Source: JBPCNH01 sp051001455 (GTDB lineage Bacteria; Actinomycetota; CADDZG01; WHSQ01). From it: a stretch of DNA of 64,000 bases. The notes under the pieces were generated by a model that was not told the DNA's origin, ran no database searches, and worked only from the letters and a program-made list of their open reading frames with translations. A program made the position numbers and the translations under genes. Shown piece after piece: positions 44,739 through 55,121 of the stretch (within the stretch, counting starts at the first letter, position 1; each line of letters starts with the position of its first letter). The stretch covers positions 45,970 through 109,969 of the forward strand of contig JBPCNH010000011.1 in assembly GCA_051001455.1 (NCBI GenBank). Direction: 5' to 3'.

Positions 44739-45002
44739 CTAAGCGAGAGAAGGCTCCGTCCCCTCACGGTTGTCGCAAGGCGGTAACGAGCGTCCGGCAG
44801 GCACGGGCCCAAGCAGGTTCTCGGGGCTGCCGTCCTGAGTCAGTAGGTAATCGGACGCCCAGCGGATCATTGATTGCTGACCGTTTCGTGGAGGGGTTAG
44901 GCGCAGAGTGGCGCGACTCTTAGAGGGAACGTCTTCGACGGGTATCAGGTACACCTTTCCCAGATCAGCTTCGCTTCGTTCGCCTATCTCCGAGGGCGTC
45001 AT
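44739..45002 (-). pseudogene. C-terminal remnant of a group I intron-type PD-(D/E)XK endonuclease protein
   Basis: An 87-codon frame whose residues 15-52 (VYLIPVEDVPSKSRATLRL, TPPRNGQQSMIRWASDY) match the end of the PDDEXK_5-type proteins, named for group I intron-encoded nucleases. The ~100-residue N-terminal half with the catalytic PD-(D/E)XK residues is absent: the upstream 115 bases to tRNA-Ala do not encode it in any frame I could see. Best read as a truncated, inactive fragment. Confidence 0.6.
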
Positions 45003-45117
45003 CGAAGCTCAGTCTAGAGATGGGTTGTGACAATTTCTCAAAGGATCGAGGCTCGAGGGAATCCATCTCGGAGGATCCGAAGTGGTCTTCTCTAGGAGCG
45101 CTTACACTCATATTTTT

Positions 45118-45190
45118 GGGCCCGTAGCTCACTTGGTAGAGCGCCTCGCTGGCATCGAGGAGGTAATCGGTTCGATCCCGATCGGGTCCA
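45118..45190 (+). tRNA. tRNA-Ala (GGC)
   Basis: Starts GGGCCCGTAGCTCAC, anticodon stem-loop CTCGCTGGCATCGAG (anticodon GGC), T arm CGGTTCGATCCCG, 3' CGGGTCC pairing with the 5' end (one G-U), discriminator A, no encoded CCA. A TACACT -10-like box lies at 45103-45108. The 189 bases after it hold no gene I can support. Confidence 0.96.
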
Positions 45191-45379
45191 CTTAATCCCA
45201 CGATGCACACCGAACGCCGGTGGTATCCGCTCCGCCCCCGGAGCGCTCCGGGCGACCGCTCCCGCTCCTTCGCCTGTCCTTACGGGGTTCGCCGGCTGGT
45301 CTTGAGGGCGCTCCCTGCGCTCCGCTGCATGTTGTATCGCGTAGACCCAATCGGGGATCGTAGTGAGATAGAGGTGGGG

Positions 45380-46480
45380 TTAGTGGGTCTGGGTGTGGGT
45401 CGCTACCCATTCGGCTTCGGAGAGGTCTATCACCGGCTGCCGGGGCAGATCTGGGGGGTGCATGAGGTCTACGGAGGCATGGACCTCCATCAGGGCGTCC
45501 ACTACGTCGGGGTCGAACTGGCGTCCCCGTTGGGATGAGATCTCCTCCAGGGCGTCCGCTTCGCTCCAGGCCTCTTTATAGGGGCGCTTGTGGGTCAGCG
45601 CGTCGAAGACGTCCGTAACCGCCACCACCCGTCCCGGCAATGGGATCTCGTACCCCTTCATCCCGACGTAGCCTCCTCCGTCCCACCGTTCGTGGTGGGA
45701 AAGAGCGATCGTCTGGGCTATCTGCAGCGCCTTTGTGACGCTGTTGGACAAAAGCCTGGCGCCGTCGATCGTGTGCCTTTTCATGATCCGCCACTCCTGG
45801 GCGGTAAGGCGACCGGGTTTGAGCAAGATCTTGTCGGGGGTGGCGATCTTGCCTATGTCATGCAGGGGAGCGGCGCGGCGGATCAACTCGACCTCTTCGT
45901 CCTTCAAGCCGAGCGCTCCGGCGACGAACCCCGACAGGCGGCCCACGCGCTGGGTGTGTTGGCCCGTCGTGTCGTCTCGGAGCTCGGCGGTCAGAGCGAG
46001 TCGCTCGAGCGTTTCGATATTCGCTCTCTCGGCCTCTTCGGTTCGCTGCGCAACGGCGGCTTCGAGACCTTCGTTCTGACGGTGCAAGCGAAGCTGCAAG
46101 CGCCGGGTCTCGAGGAGGTTCTGGATCCGTAGCCGGATCTCGGTTTCGTCGAAAGGTTTGGTGAGGAAGTCCTTGACGCCGGCCTGAAGCGCATCGCGTT
46201 TCGCCTCAGGTGATGCGTCGCCGGTCAGCATGAGTACCGGCACCAGGTCGCTTCCCGGCTCCCGGCTGATGGCCGCCATCACTTCGAGCCCTCCAAGGCG
46301 AGGCATGTGGAGATCTAGCAGTACCAGGTCGGGCCGGTAAGAGCGGAACTCGTCGAGGGTCAGTCGAGGGTCTGCAACCGAGCGACAGTCGGTGTAACCC
46401 GATTCGCCGAGTAGGGCGGCCAGGAACGCGCTCGTCTCGGAGCTGTCGTCCACTATCAAGATGCGTGGCGCATCGGTCAT
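45380..46480 (-). CDS. Response regulator with HD-GYP-type output domain
   Basis: 366 residues. The receiver domain (1-~125) has acidic pocket VDDSS, phospho-acceptor Asp56 in LVLLDLHMP and Lys in FLTKPFDE. A coiled-coil linker (~130-165) leads to an HD-GYP-related domain: HTQRVGRLS, PLHDIGKIATPDKILLKPG, LSHHERWDGGGY. The motif reads GGGYV rather than GxGYP, so the naming Pro is lost, though metal His/Asp residues are present. Such proteins degrade c-di-GMP. No histidine kinase is adjacent. Divergent from the lipoprotein gene. Confidence 0.93.
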   Translation of the reverse strand: MTDAPRILIVDDSSETSAFLAALLGESGYTDCRSVADPRLTLDEFRSYRPDLVLLDLHMPRLGGLEVMAAISREPGSDLVPVLMLTGDASPEAKRDALQAGVKDFLTKPFDETEIRLRIQNLLETRRLQLRLHRQNEGLEAAVAQRTEEAERANIETLERLALTAELRDDTTGQHTQRVGRLSGFVAGALGLKDEEVELIRRAAPLHDIGKIATPDKILLKPGRLTAQEWRIMKRHTIDGARLLSNSVTKALQIAQTIALSHHERWDGGGYVGMKGYEIPLPGRVVAVTDVFDALTHKRPYKEAWSEADALEEISSQRGRQFDPDVVDALMEVHASVDLMHPPDLPRQPVIDLSEAEWVATHTQTH

Positions 46481-46630
46481 CCGCTTATCCTCGTGGTTGC
46501 CCAGTTCTTACTGCGCGTAGCTACCCGCTCACAAAAAGCTTATGCGGGAGGGACGCGAGGTACGGGGCTTTCGCGCCGGTTAGGGCGGATACTCGTTTGC
46601 TCCCAGTTCGGCGCACGTCCCGGTGAAGGG

Positions 46631-47380
46631 ATGATGAGGCACATGCATTCGCGTCTCGTGGTCCTCGTCCTTGCCGCCGCTCTGACGTTCGCTGGGACTG
46701 GGTGCCGCGCAGAGGATCCCGTACCGGAGGCCGAGGTGACGGCACCTGCCGCCACTGCCCAGGTCGATTCCGATTGTCCGGACCACCGCTCGGTGACCCG
46801 AGGCGATCCAGACGGCCGGTTGAGTGGCGATATCGACGGGGACGGCTCGTCTGAAGACATCTTTCTCTACCGGGACGACCACGGGGAGCCGGGTTGCGAG
46901 GCTTTCCTCGTGGTCGGTGATAAGGGACCGGTGCACCCGGTGACGCAAGAGGGGATGACCTTGGGTTCGGGTCTCCCGAACCTGCTCGGCATGGCGCAGA
47001 TAGACGGCCGTCCGGGCCTCGATGTGGTCGTCCGGCTGTTGGCCGGAGCTTCTACCGAGTTCGTCGGCGTCTTCTCCGCCGCTTCGGGTGAGCTCGAACG
47101 CCTGCGTGTGGAGGATTCTTCTGGGTCGGGCGACCTCTTCGCTTACGGCGGAGGTGTAGCTCACCTCGATGCGATCGATTGCGATGAGGAGGGGAGGGTG
47201 ATCGTCTCGTCCGCCGTCTCTGAGGATGGCGAAGGCTATACGTACACGCGCACGGTGTACGGATACGACGGAGGAGCTCTCGTGCCGGTGGAGACAGCGG
47301 AGGTGGTCGTTGCCGCCGAAGACATTCCCGACTTACCGGAGTTCGCAGGCTCTCCCTTCGGCTCGTGTCCCTCAGCATGA
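46631..47380 (+). CDS. Hypothetical lipoprotein with a calcium-loop-like motif
   Basis: About 249 residues from ATG 46631; starts at 46634 or 46643 are equally possible, while the frame upstream to 46493 lacks signal-peptide character. The leader (LVVLVLAAALTFAGTGC) ends in a lipobox TGC. GDIDGDGSSEDIFLYRDD resembles the DxDxDG calcium loop of FG-GAP/dockerin-like repeats, suggesting a beta-propeller-like fold, and EGYTYTRTVYGYDGGALV supports repeats. Function unknown; membrane-anchored outside the cell. Confidence 0.75.
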   Translation: MMRHMHSRLVVLVLAAALTFAGTGCRAEDPVPEAEVTAPAATAQVDSDCPDHRSVTRGDPDGRLSGDIDGDGSSEDIFLYRDDHGEPGCEAFLVVGDKGPVHPVTQEGMTLGSGLPNLLGMAQIDGRPGLDVVVRLLAGASTEFVGVFSAASGELERLRVEDSSGSGDLFAYGGGVAHLDAIDCDEEGRVIVSSAVSEDGEGYTYTRTVYGYDGGALVPVETAEVVVAAEDIPDLPEFAGSPFGSCPSA

Positions 47381-47416
47381 GGGCCGTGTGTCTTATGACC
47401 CTTTAGGGTCGCATCT

Positions 47417-49879
<2,463 letters not shown>

Positions 49880-49885
49880 CCGTAC

Positions 49886-51109
49886 TCAGAAGATCTCCGG
49901 GCACCAGGGTTTGCGCGGCGTCCTGAACATGTCGTCGAAGAGCTCGGTGACCTCGTCGCTTCTCGAGACCCCTCTCCCCGCGGCCAACAGATCGCTGAGG
50001 GAGAAGGCGCCGAGATAGGTGGCCGCCAGGTCGCGCGTATCGAGCTGAACGTCCGGGATGTCATCGGTCCGGTCCACCGAAACCTTGGCTCCGTGCGTGT
50101 CGAGACGCCACCGGCCCGTATTTGAGGGATGCAGATCGTCGGTGACCTCGATGACGAGCGCGCCCGCGGCGCCGTAGCCGCGCACCGTCAAGGCACGTTC
50201 GAGGTCGAGTATCCGGAGGAACAGGGCTTCGACGATCCGGGCTCCCAGACGCCGAGGTTCGGTGACCCAGAGGTGCACCGGGTAATCGACGGGCTGGAAG
50301 GGCGCTTTCACTCGCGCGACCAGATCCACCCCGGTCATGAAACGCCATAGTTCTTTCTCGGCGACGGGATCGATCCCCATCGTCTCGATCAGGTTGAAGC
50401 TGTTCTTGGGCGTCAGATCCCATTCACTTTTGATCCTGTAGATGACGTAGCCGGTGGCGCGGCCATCGATCTCGAGCACGAACGTGAAGGCGGGACCGCC
50501 TCCGTTGCGATGCTCGGCCGGATCGTAGAGGACGTGCGCCTTCCACCAAGCCGCCGAGCGCTTGTACATGCCGGGGGTACGGGCGCAGACCTGGTCGTAG
50601 ATCCCCGGAAGGACCTCGAGTGCTTCGCCCTCTTCGACCTGTCTCAACTGACCTACCGCTCCCTCATCCTCGAGGAAAGCCATACGGTCGCGCTCCGCGT
50701 CGAGAGCCATGGCCATCGACGCCGTGCCGTAGCCGAAGCGTTGGTAGATGTTCGACTCCGAAGCCCACAGGATCGCGAGCGGTTCTCCTCGCTGCTCGGC
50801 ATCGGCGTGGAGCGCCGCGATGATCTTCCGCAAGGCACCTTTGCGCCGGTGACTAGGTTTCACTCCGATCAAAGTCACTCCGGCGGTGGGAAGGGATCCT
50901 CCGGGGATAGTTAGTTCGAAGGAGTAGTTGGCGCCGGCGCCTACGAGGAGATCTTCCGAATAGACCCCGAAGATGCGGTCGTGCTCGAAGATCGTCTGCC
51001 ACATGGCCATGTCTTGCTCGGAAACACCCCAGCCGAAGGCCACTTCGCAGGCACGTATCGCAGCAGCAGCTTCTTCTGGGTTAGCGCAGGCTCTAACTGT
51101 GAGTTCCAT
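49886..51109 (-). CDS. Eis-like GNAT N-acetyltransferase
   Basis: 407 residues from ATG 51109; a start at 51145 would overlap comEA's divergent start and adds a non-conserved leader. The first GNAT domain has VTLIGVKPSHRRKGALRKII (acetyl-CoA loop) and IYQRFGYGTAS. A second GNAT-like and a sterol-carrier-like C-terminal domain follow (~280-400), the Eis architecture, and the chain ends in the carboxylate-bearing FRTPRKPWCPEIF. Eis proteins acetylate amines, including aminoglycosides, but resistance cannot be assumed. Confidence 0.9.
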   Translation of the reverse strand: MELTVRACANPEEAAAAIRACEVAFGWGVSEQDMAMWQTIFEHDRIFGVYSEDLLVGAGANYSFELTIPGGSLPTAGVTLIGVKPSHRRKGALRKIIAALHADAEQRGEPLAILWASESNIYQRFGYGTASMAMALDAERDRMAFLEDEGAVGQLRQVEEGEALEVLPGIYDQVCARTPGMYKRSAAWWKAHVLYDPAEHRNGGGPAFTFVLEIDGRATGYVIYRIKSEWDLTPKNSFNLIETMGIDPVAEKELWRFMTGVDLVARVKAPFQPVDYPVHLWVTEPRRLGARIVEALFLRILDLERALTVRGYGAAGALVIEVTDDLHPSNTGRWRLDTHGAKVSVDRTDDIPDVQLDTRDLAATYLGAFSLSDLLAAGRGVSRSDEVTELFDDMFRTPRKPWCPEIF

Positions 51110-51131
51110 CCGGACATGATGACCGCTGGAT

Positions 51132-51800
51132 GTGAATCGCACCACTCAACTGTCGCCTATATCGGGTTCCGATCGTCGGGTGGACGATCTCACGCTCCCC
51201 GGCGATGCGGCCGCTCGGCTCCACGGCTTCGTGGGGCAGCGGCGGGACTTATTGATAGTGGCCGGTGTCGTGGTAGCCCTCTTATTGGGTGCGGCGCTCG
51301 TATGGCAGCGGCGCGCCGTAGTGAACATCGCCCCACCCTCGGTATCGCAGGCATCTCCGGAAGACGCCGCTTCGTCTGCGACGCTTTACGTGCATGTCGC
51401 GGGAGCAGTCCGTTCTCCAGGGCTGTTCGAACTCCCGGACGGCGCACGTGTGGCGGACGCGGTGGCGGCTGCGGGAGGTGCTCGTAAGGCCGGGGATCTA
51501 GACGCAGTGAACCTGGCGCAGCTCCTAACCGACGGCATGAAGATCGAGGTGCCGCGCGCAGGAGAGCAAAGCTCTGCAGCGGCCGAATCCGCAGCCGCCG
51601 ATGAGACGTCGGTCGTGTCGCTCAACAGCGCAGACCGAACCGCGCTCGAGACCATTCCGGGGATCGGACCGGTCACCGCCGCAGCGATCCTGTCCCACCG
51701 GGCGGAGCTAGGGGGTTTCTCTGCGCTGGCGGAACTGCTCGACGTCACCGGTATCGGTCCGGCGACGTATGAGGCGATGCTCCCGTATGTCTCTCTATGA
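51132..51800 (+). CDS. comEA: ComEA family DNA-binding competence protein
   Basis: 222 residues. One membrane helix (LLIVAGVVVALLLGAALVW), an SLBB domain (LYVHVAGAVRSPGLFELPDG) and a C-terminal helix-hairpin-helix pair (LNSADRTALETIPGIGPVTA; LLDVTGIGPATYEAM). It should bind incoming DNA outside the membrane and pass it to ComEC, whose gene overlaps its stop by four bases. Confidence 0.94.
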   Translation: MNRTTQLSPISGSDRRVDDLTLPGDAAARLHGFVGQRRDLLIVAGVVVALLLGAALVWQRRAVVNIAPPSVSQASPEDAASSATLYVHVAGAVRSPGLFELPDGARVADAVAAAGGARKAGDLDAVNLAQLLTDGMKIEVPRAGEQSSAAAESAAADETSVVSLNSADRTALETIPGIGPVTAAAILSHRAELGGFSALAELLDVTGIGPATYEAMLPYVSL

Positions 51801-53200
51801 AGAACGCGTCGGCGGCGCGGGTTTGGACAGCCACCGCGAGTCTCGTAGCGGGGACGATCGCAGGATCTGATGCGCCGAGTCTGCCCTGGGTGCCCCCGGT
51901 CCTGTGCCTGGGGTTGGTAGCGCTCGGACAGAGGCAGTGGCGCCCACTCCACCTCATCGGCGTTGCGCTCGTAGTGGCGTCCCTCGGCGCCGTAAATGCT
52001 TCGATCCGCAACGTCGAGACGGTAGTGGCGGGTCTCGCGACCGGCGTTCCTCGTTGCGAGATGGCCGGCGTTGTCGCGGAACACGCGGGAGGTCTCGGGA
52101 CGATATTGAAGCTCACCCACCTCCGCTGTGATGGTTCGGCGGCACAGGGGCATCTCGGCGAGGTGATCACAGACGGCCGGGTGGGGGAGCCGGGCGGTGC
52201 GTTCCGGGGAACGGCTCGACTGCTGCCGCTAGGTTCCGGAGGCTTCGCAGCCGGACGCCGCCGCGTCGGTGCAGACGCGTCCATCGTCGATGGACGACTT
52301 GTTTTCGCGCCTCCGCGCGGACTTGCTCTCGCGGCGGCGGGACGTGTGCGGCGCTCGCTTGAAGCCGTGACTGCCCGGCTGCCGCAGCGGCCTGGGGCTC
52401 TGCTGATGGGTCTCGCGATCGGAGACACGTCGGGGTTCACCGCGCTCGATGAGGAGCGCTTCCGCCGCTCGGGACTGTCACATCTCACGGCTGTGTCGGG
52501 CAGCAACGTGGCGATCGTGTTGGGAGCCATCATGTTATTGGCTCGCCGGTTGGCGCACCTGCGTCGTATCGTGCTGGCGGGTACAGCTCTCGCGCTGTAC
52601 GTGTTGGTGGTGGGTCCCGAGCCGTCGGTCCTTCGCGCCGCCGCTATGGGCGCCATCGCTCTCCTCGCTCTCGGATGGGGCCGTAGAGCGGCACCCCTCA
52701 ATGCTTTGGGGCTCGCGGTCTCGGTGGTCGTGGTCTTCCGGCCCGCGATGGTGCACTCCGTTGGACTTCAGCTATCGGTACTCGCGACGGCGGGACTCGT
52801 GATCTGGAGCGGGTCGCTGGCCCGCTGCCTGGGTTGGTTGCCGCGCCCCGTTGCCTTGGTGACCGGTGCCACGGCGGCCGCCCAGGTGGCCGTCGCGCCT
52901 CTCCTCGCCGGTGTCTTCGGGACCGTATCGGTCGCCGGACCGGCGGCCAACGTCGTTGCCGTCGCAGCGGTCGCTCCCGCAACCGTCCTGTCGTTGGCGG
53001 CAGCCGTGCTCGCGTGCGTGAACTTCTCGTTGGGAGCAGCCGTGGCCCGCCTGGCCGAGCCCTTCGCTCGCTGGATCCTGTGGACGTCCGATGTATTCGG
53101 CACTCCGGAGTGGGCATCTGTGGCGGTGGGGCGGCCGGTTGCTTGGATCGGGGCCACGCTGTGTTCGCTGGCAGCGGTTATTACCTTGCGGCGCGCCTAA
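51797..53200 (+). CDS. ComEC/Rec2 family DNA-uptake channel protein without beta-lactamase-like domain
   Basis: 467 residues with ~10 membrane helices. The Competence-domain hallmark is FRRSGLSHLTAVSGSNVAI, with VVGPEPSVLRAAAMGAIALL downstream. An OB-like part precedes it (~50-170). The chain stops after the last helices, so the C-terminal metallo-beta-lactamase-like nuclease domain of full ComEC proteins is absent. It should form the DNA channel. Coupled to comEA. Confidence 0.92.
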   Translation: MKNASAARVWTATASLVAGTIAGSDAPSLPWVPPVLCLGLVALGQRQWRPLHLIGVALVVASLGAVNASIRNVETVVAGLATGVPRCEMAGVVAEHAGGLGTILKLTHLRCDGSAAQGHLGEVITDGRVGEPGGAFRGTARLLPLGSGGFAAGRRRVGADASIVDGRLVFAPPRGLALAAAGRVRRSLEAVTARLPQRPGALLMGLAIGDTSGFTALDEERFRRSGLSHLTAVSGSNVAIVLGAIMLLARRLAHLRRIVLAGTALALYVLVVGPEPSVLRAAAMGAIALLALGWGRRAAPLNALGLAVSVVVVFRPAMVHSVGLQLSVLATAGLVIWSGSLARCLGWLPRPVALVTGATAAAQVAVAPLLAGVFGTVSVAGPAANVVAVAAVAPATVLSLAAAVLACVNFSLGAAVARLAEPFARWILWTSDVFGTPEWASVAVGRPVAWIGATLCSLAAVITLRRA

Positions 53201-53209
53201 CCTTGAGAC

Positions 53210-53581
53210 GTGATCACTGCCCATCCTCGTGTTCTTGCCGTCTCGTGTGGCGTCGGCCTAGCGATCTCGCTCGTCGCCGGAACGCTCTTCGCGTGGCTCG
53301 GGGACAAGCTGTGGTTGTACGCGGTAGGGACGATGCTTTTCATCAGCGGGATGATTGCCCTTGTGGTCGGATTGTCTGGAGCGCTCGAGCCGCGCGAAGG
53401 TTGGGCCACGGGCAGGGGAGCCCGGAGCCAAGAGGCCCAGGTGCGCAGCATCGCTCGCCAGGTCACGAACGAACACCCGGGACTCGAGGACCGCTCGGGG
53501 TGGGCGCTCGCCGTCTGGGGAGTGGTTGTAGGTGGAGGTTTGATAGCTCTCGCCATGCTGGCTTTCGCAATCTCGGAATAA
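53210..53581 (+). CDS. Hypothetical membrane protein
   Basis: 123 residues with three hydrophobic helices (about 8-28, 32-58, 98-120) and a polar, charged loop between the second and third. No family recognised. It starts GTG 9 bases after comEC and likely shares the transcript leading to holA. Membrane location is clear; function unknown. Confidence 0.75.
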   Translation: MITAHPRVLAVSCGVGLAISLVAGTLFAWLGDKLWLYAVGTMLFISGMIALVVGLSGALEPREGWATGRGARSQEAQVRSIARQVTNEHPGLEDRSGWALAVWGVVVGGGLIALAMLAFAISE

Positions 53582-53590
53582 GCTCCTCGT

Positions 53591-53782
53591 ATGGCTTACA
53601 TATGGGTGCTCCTCGACGTCTCCGGCAACGAGCTGCGCGTGACCGAGGCATTCGACTCGAAGGAGGCCGCGGAGGCCTGGATGGGGGCCGAGTGGAGTTT
53701 GTTACGTGACGAAGGCGCGGAGTACGTCTCGCTCTGCTCCGGTGACGAGCAGGTCTACAAGATGAGCCTGGCTGAAGGGTGA
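53591..53782 (+). CDS. Small hypothetical protein coupled to holA
   Basis: 63 residues (MAYIWVLLDVSGNELRVTEA to YKMSLAEG). It has alternating beta-like and helical stretches, no membrane helix and an acidic character. The stop overlaps the holA start by four bases, so translation is coupled. No family known to me. Position and good codon use support it. Confidence 0.6.
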   Translation: MAYIWVLLDVSGNELRVTEAFDSKEAAEAWMGAEWSLLRDEGAEYVSLCSGDEQVYKMSLAEG

Positions 53783-54717
53783 GCGTCTACTTACTGAGCG
53801 GGGAGCGCTTCCTCGCCGATGAAGCCCTCGGCAAGATCAGGAACCAGGAAGCGACCGATCCCTTGGCCGAGGATTCTTTCGAAAGTGATGTCGAGGTGGC
53901 AACGCTGATGTCCGCTCTGGACACTCCCTCGTTGCTCGGCGGACGAAGGCTCGTCGTTCTGAACGACGCGCATGACCTCAAGAAGGATCAGGTAGAAGCG
54001 TTAGAGAGATATCTGGCATCGCCCTCGCCCGATTCGGTGTTGGTGCTGGTGGCGTCCGGACGAACGAAGTTGGAAGGCCCGGTCAAGAAGACCGGTTCGG
54101 TCATCGGGCTCGATGCGCCCAAAGGTCGCGCTCTCGCGGGATGGTTAAAGACGCGCGCCGGCGAACACAAGATCAAACTCGACGACCGCGGGGTATGGAC
54201 GCTGATCGATTCAGTGGGCAACGAGCTTCGCGACCTGGACGCGGCTCTGTCTCAGCTTGCTACGCAGCTGGGCGACGGAGCGAAGGTCGGCGGGCAAGAG
54301 GTGCGTTCGATGTTCTCGAGACTTGCCGACGAGAGGATCTTCGCCTTCACGGACGCGGTCGGGGACCGCCGGCTGCCTCTGGCGGTCACGTCGTTGCGAC
54401 GGCTGCTCGAACAGGGTGAACCCCCGCTGATGGTTTTCGGGGCACTATCGTCACAGGTACGCAGGATGCTGCGAGCGCGCCGTATCGCGGAGCAAGGAGC
54501 GCGTGTTGTTGGCCAGTCTCTGGGTCTGCCGGGTTGGCGGGCCGAGCGACTCACGAAGCAAGCTCGGTCGTATCGAGAAGAAGAACTGGTGGGCGCGATG
54601 GCCATCCTCGCCGACACTGATGTCGAGATGAAGGGCGGGGATATACCCCCCGAAGCTGCGCTGGAGCAAGCGGTCGTACGTATCGTTTCGGGGCTGATGA
54701 CCCCGCAGATGTTCTAG
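53779..54717 (+). CDS. holA: DNA polymerase III delta subunit
   Basis: 312 residues from GTG 53779. Clamp-loader delta features are VYLLSGERFLADEAL, MSALDTPSLLGGRRLVVLND, LVLVASGRTKLEGPVKK and the RSMFSRLADERIFAFTDAVG helix leading to the collar domain. It opens the sliding clamp during replication. comEA-comEC-holA-rpsT order is common across bacteria. It converges on rpsT with an 10-base gap. Confidence 0.92.
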   Translation: MSVYLLSGERFLADEALGKIRNQEATDPLAEDSFESDVEVATLMSALDTPSLLGGRRLVVLNDAHDLKKDQVEALERYLASPSPDSVLVLVASGRTKLEGPVKKTGSVIGLDAPKGRALAGWLKTRAGEHKIKLDDRGVWTLIDSVGNELRDLDAALSQLATQLGDGAKVGGQEVRSMFSRLADERIFAFTDAVGDRRLPLAVTSLRRLLEQGEPPLMVFGALSSQVRRMLRARRIAEQGARVVGQSLGLPGWRAERLTKQARSYREEELVGAMAILADTDVEMKGGDIPPEAALEQAVVRIVSGLMTPQMF

Positions 54718-54727
54718 CTAGGAACGA

Positions 54728-54985
54728 CTATGAGGAGCCGAGTCTCTTAGCGAGACGCGACTTCTGGTTAGCAGCTTTGTTCTTGTGGATCAGGCCCTTG
54801 GATGCGGCCTTGTCTAGTGCCCGGCTGGCCTCGGCATAGGTCTCCTGAGGATCCATCTCCCCGGATTCGGCGGCGCTGAGGAAACGTTTGATCGTATGCC
54901 GCAGGCCGGAACGGCCAGCGCGGTTCCGCTGACGAGCTCGCTCGGTCTGACGGTTGCGTTTGATCTGACTCTTGATGTTGGCCAT
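54728..54985 (-). CDS. rpsT: 30S ribosomal protein S20
   Basis: 85 residues, all-helical, highly basic (MANIKSQIKRNRQTERARQ; KAASKGLIHKNKAANQKSRL). It binds 16S rRNA early in assembly. The gene is divergent from lepA, sharing a ~136-base promoter region. Confidence 0.97.
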   Translation of the reverse strand: MANIKSQIKRNRQTERARQRNRAGRSGLRHTIKRFLSAAESGEMDPQETYAEASRALDKAASKGLIHKNKAANQKSRLAKRLGSS

Positions 54986-55121
54986 GGCTACCTACACTCG
55001 CTCCTTTGAGGGGTTCGAGGCACTTGCTCCTTGTGCTCTCGAGAACTCAATCAGGATAACAGAGCCCGTGACCGGTGACCTCGTCGGCGGATTGCGCCGG
55101 CTCGCAGGTAACCTCACGCCT

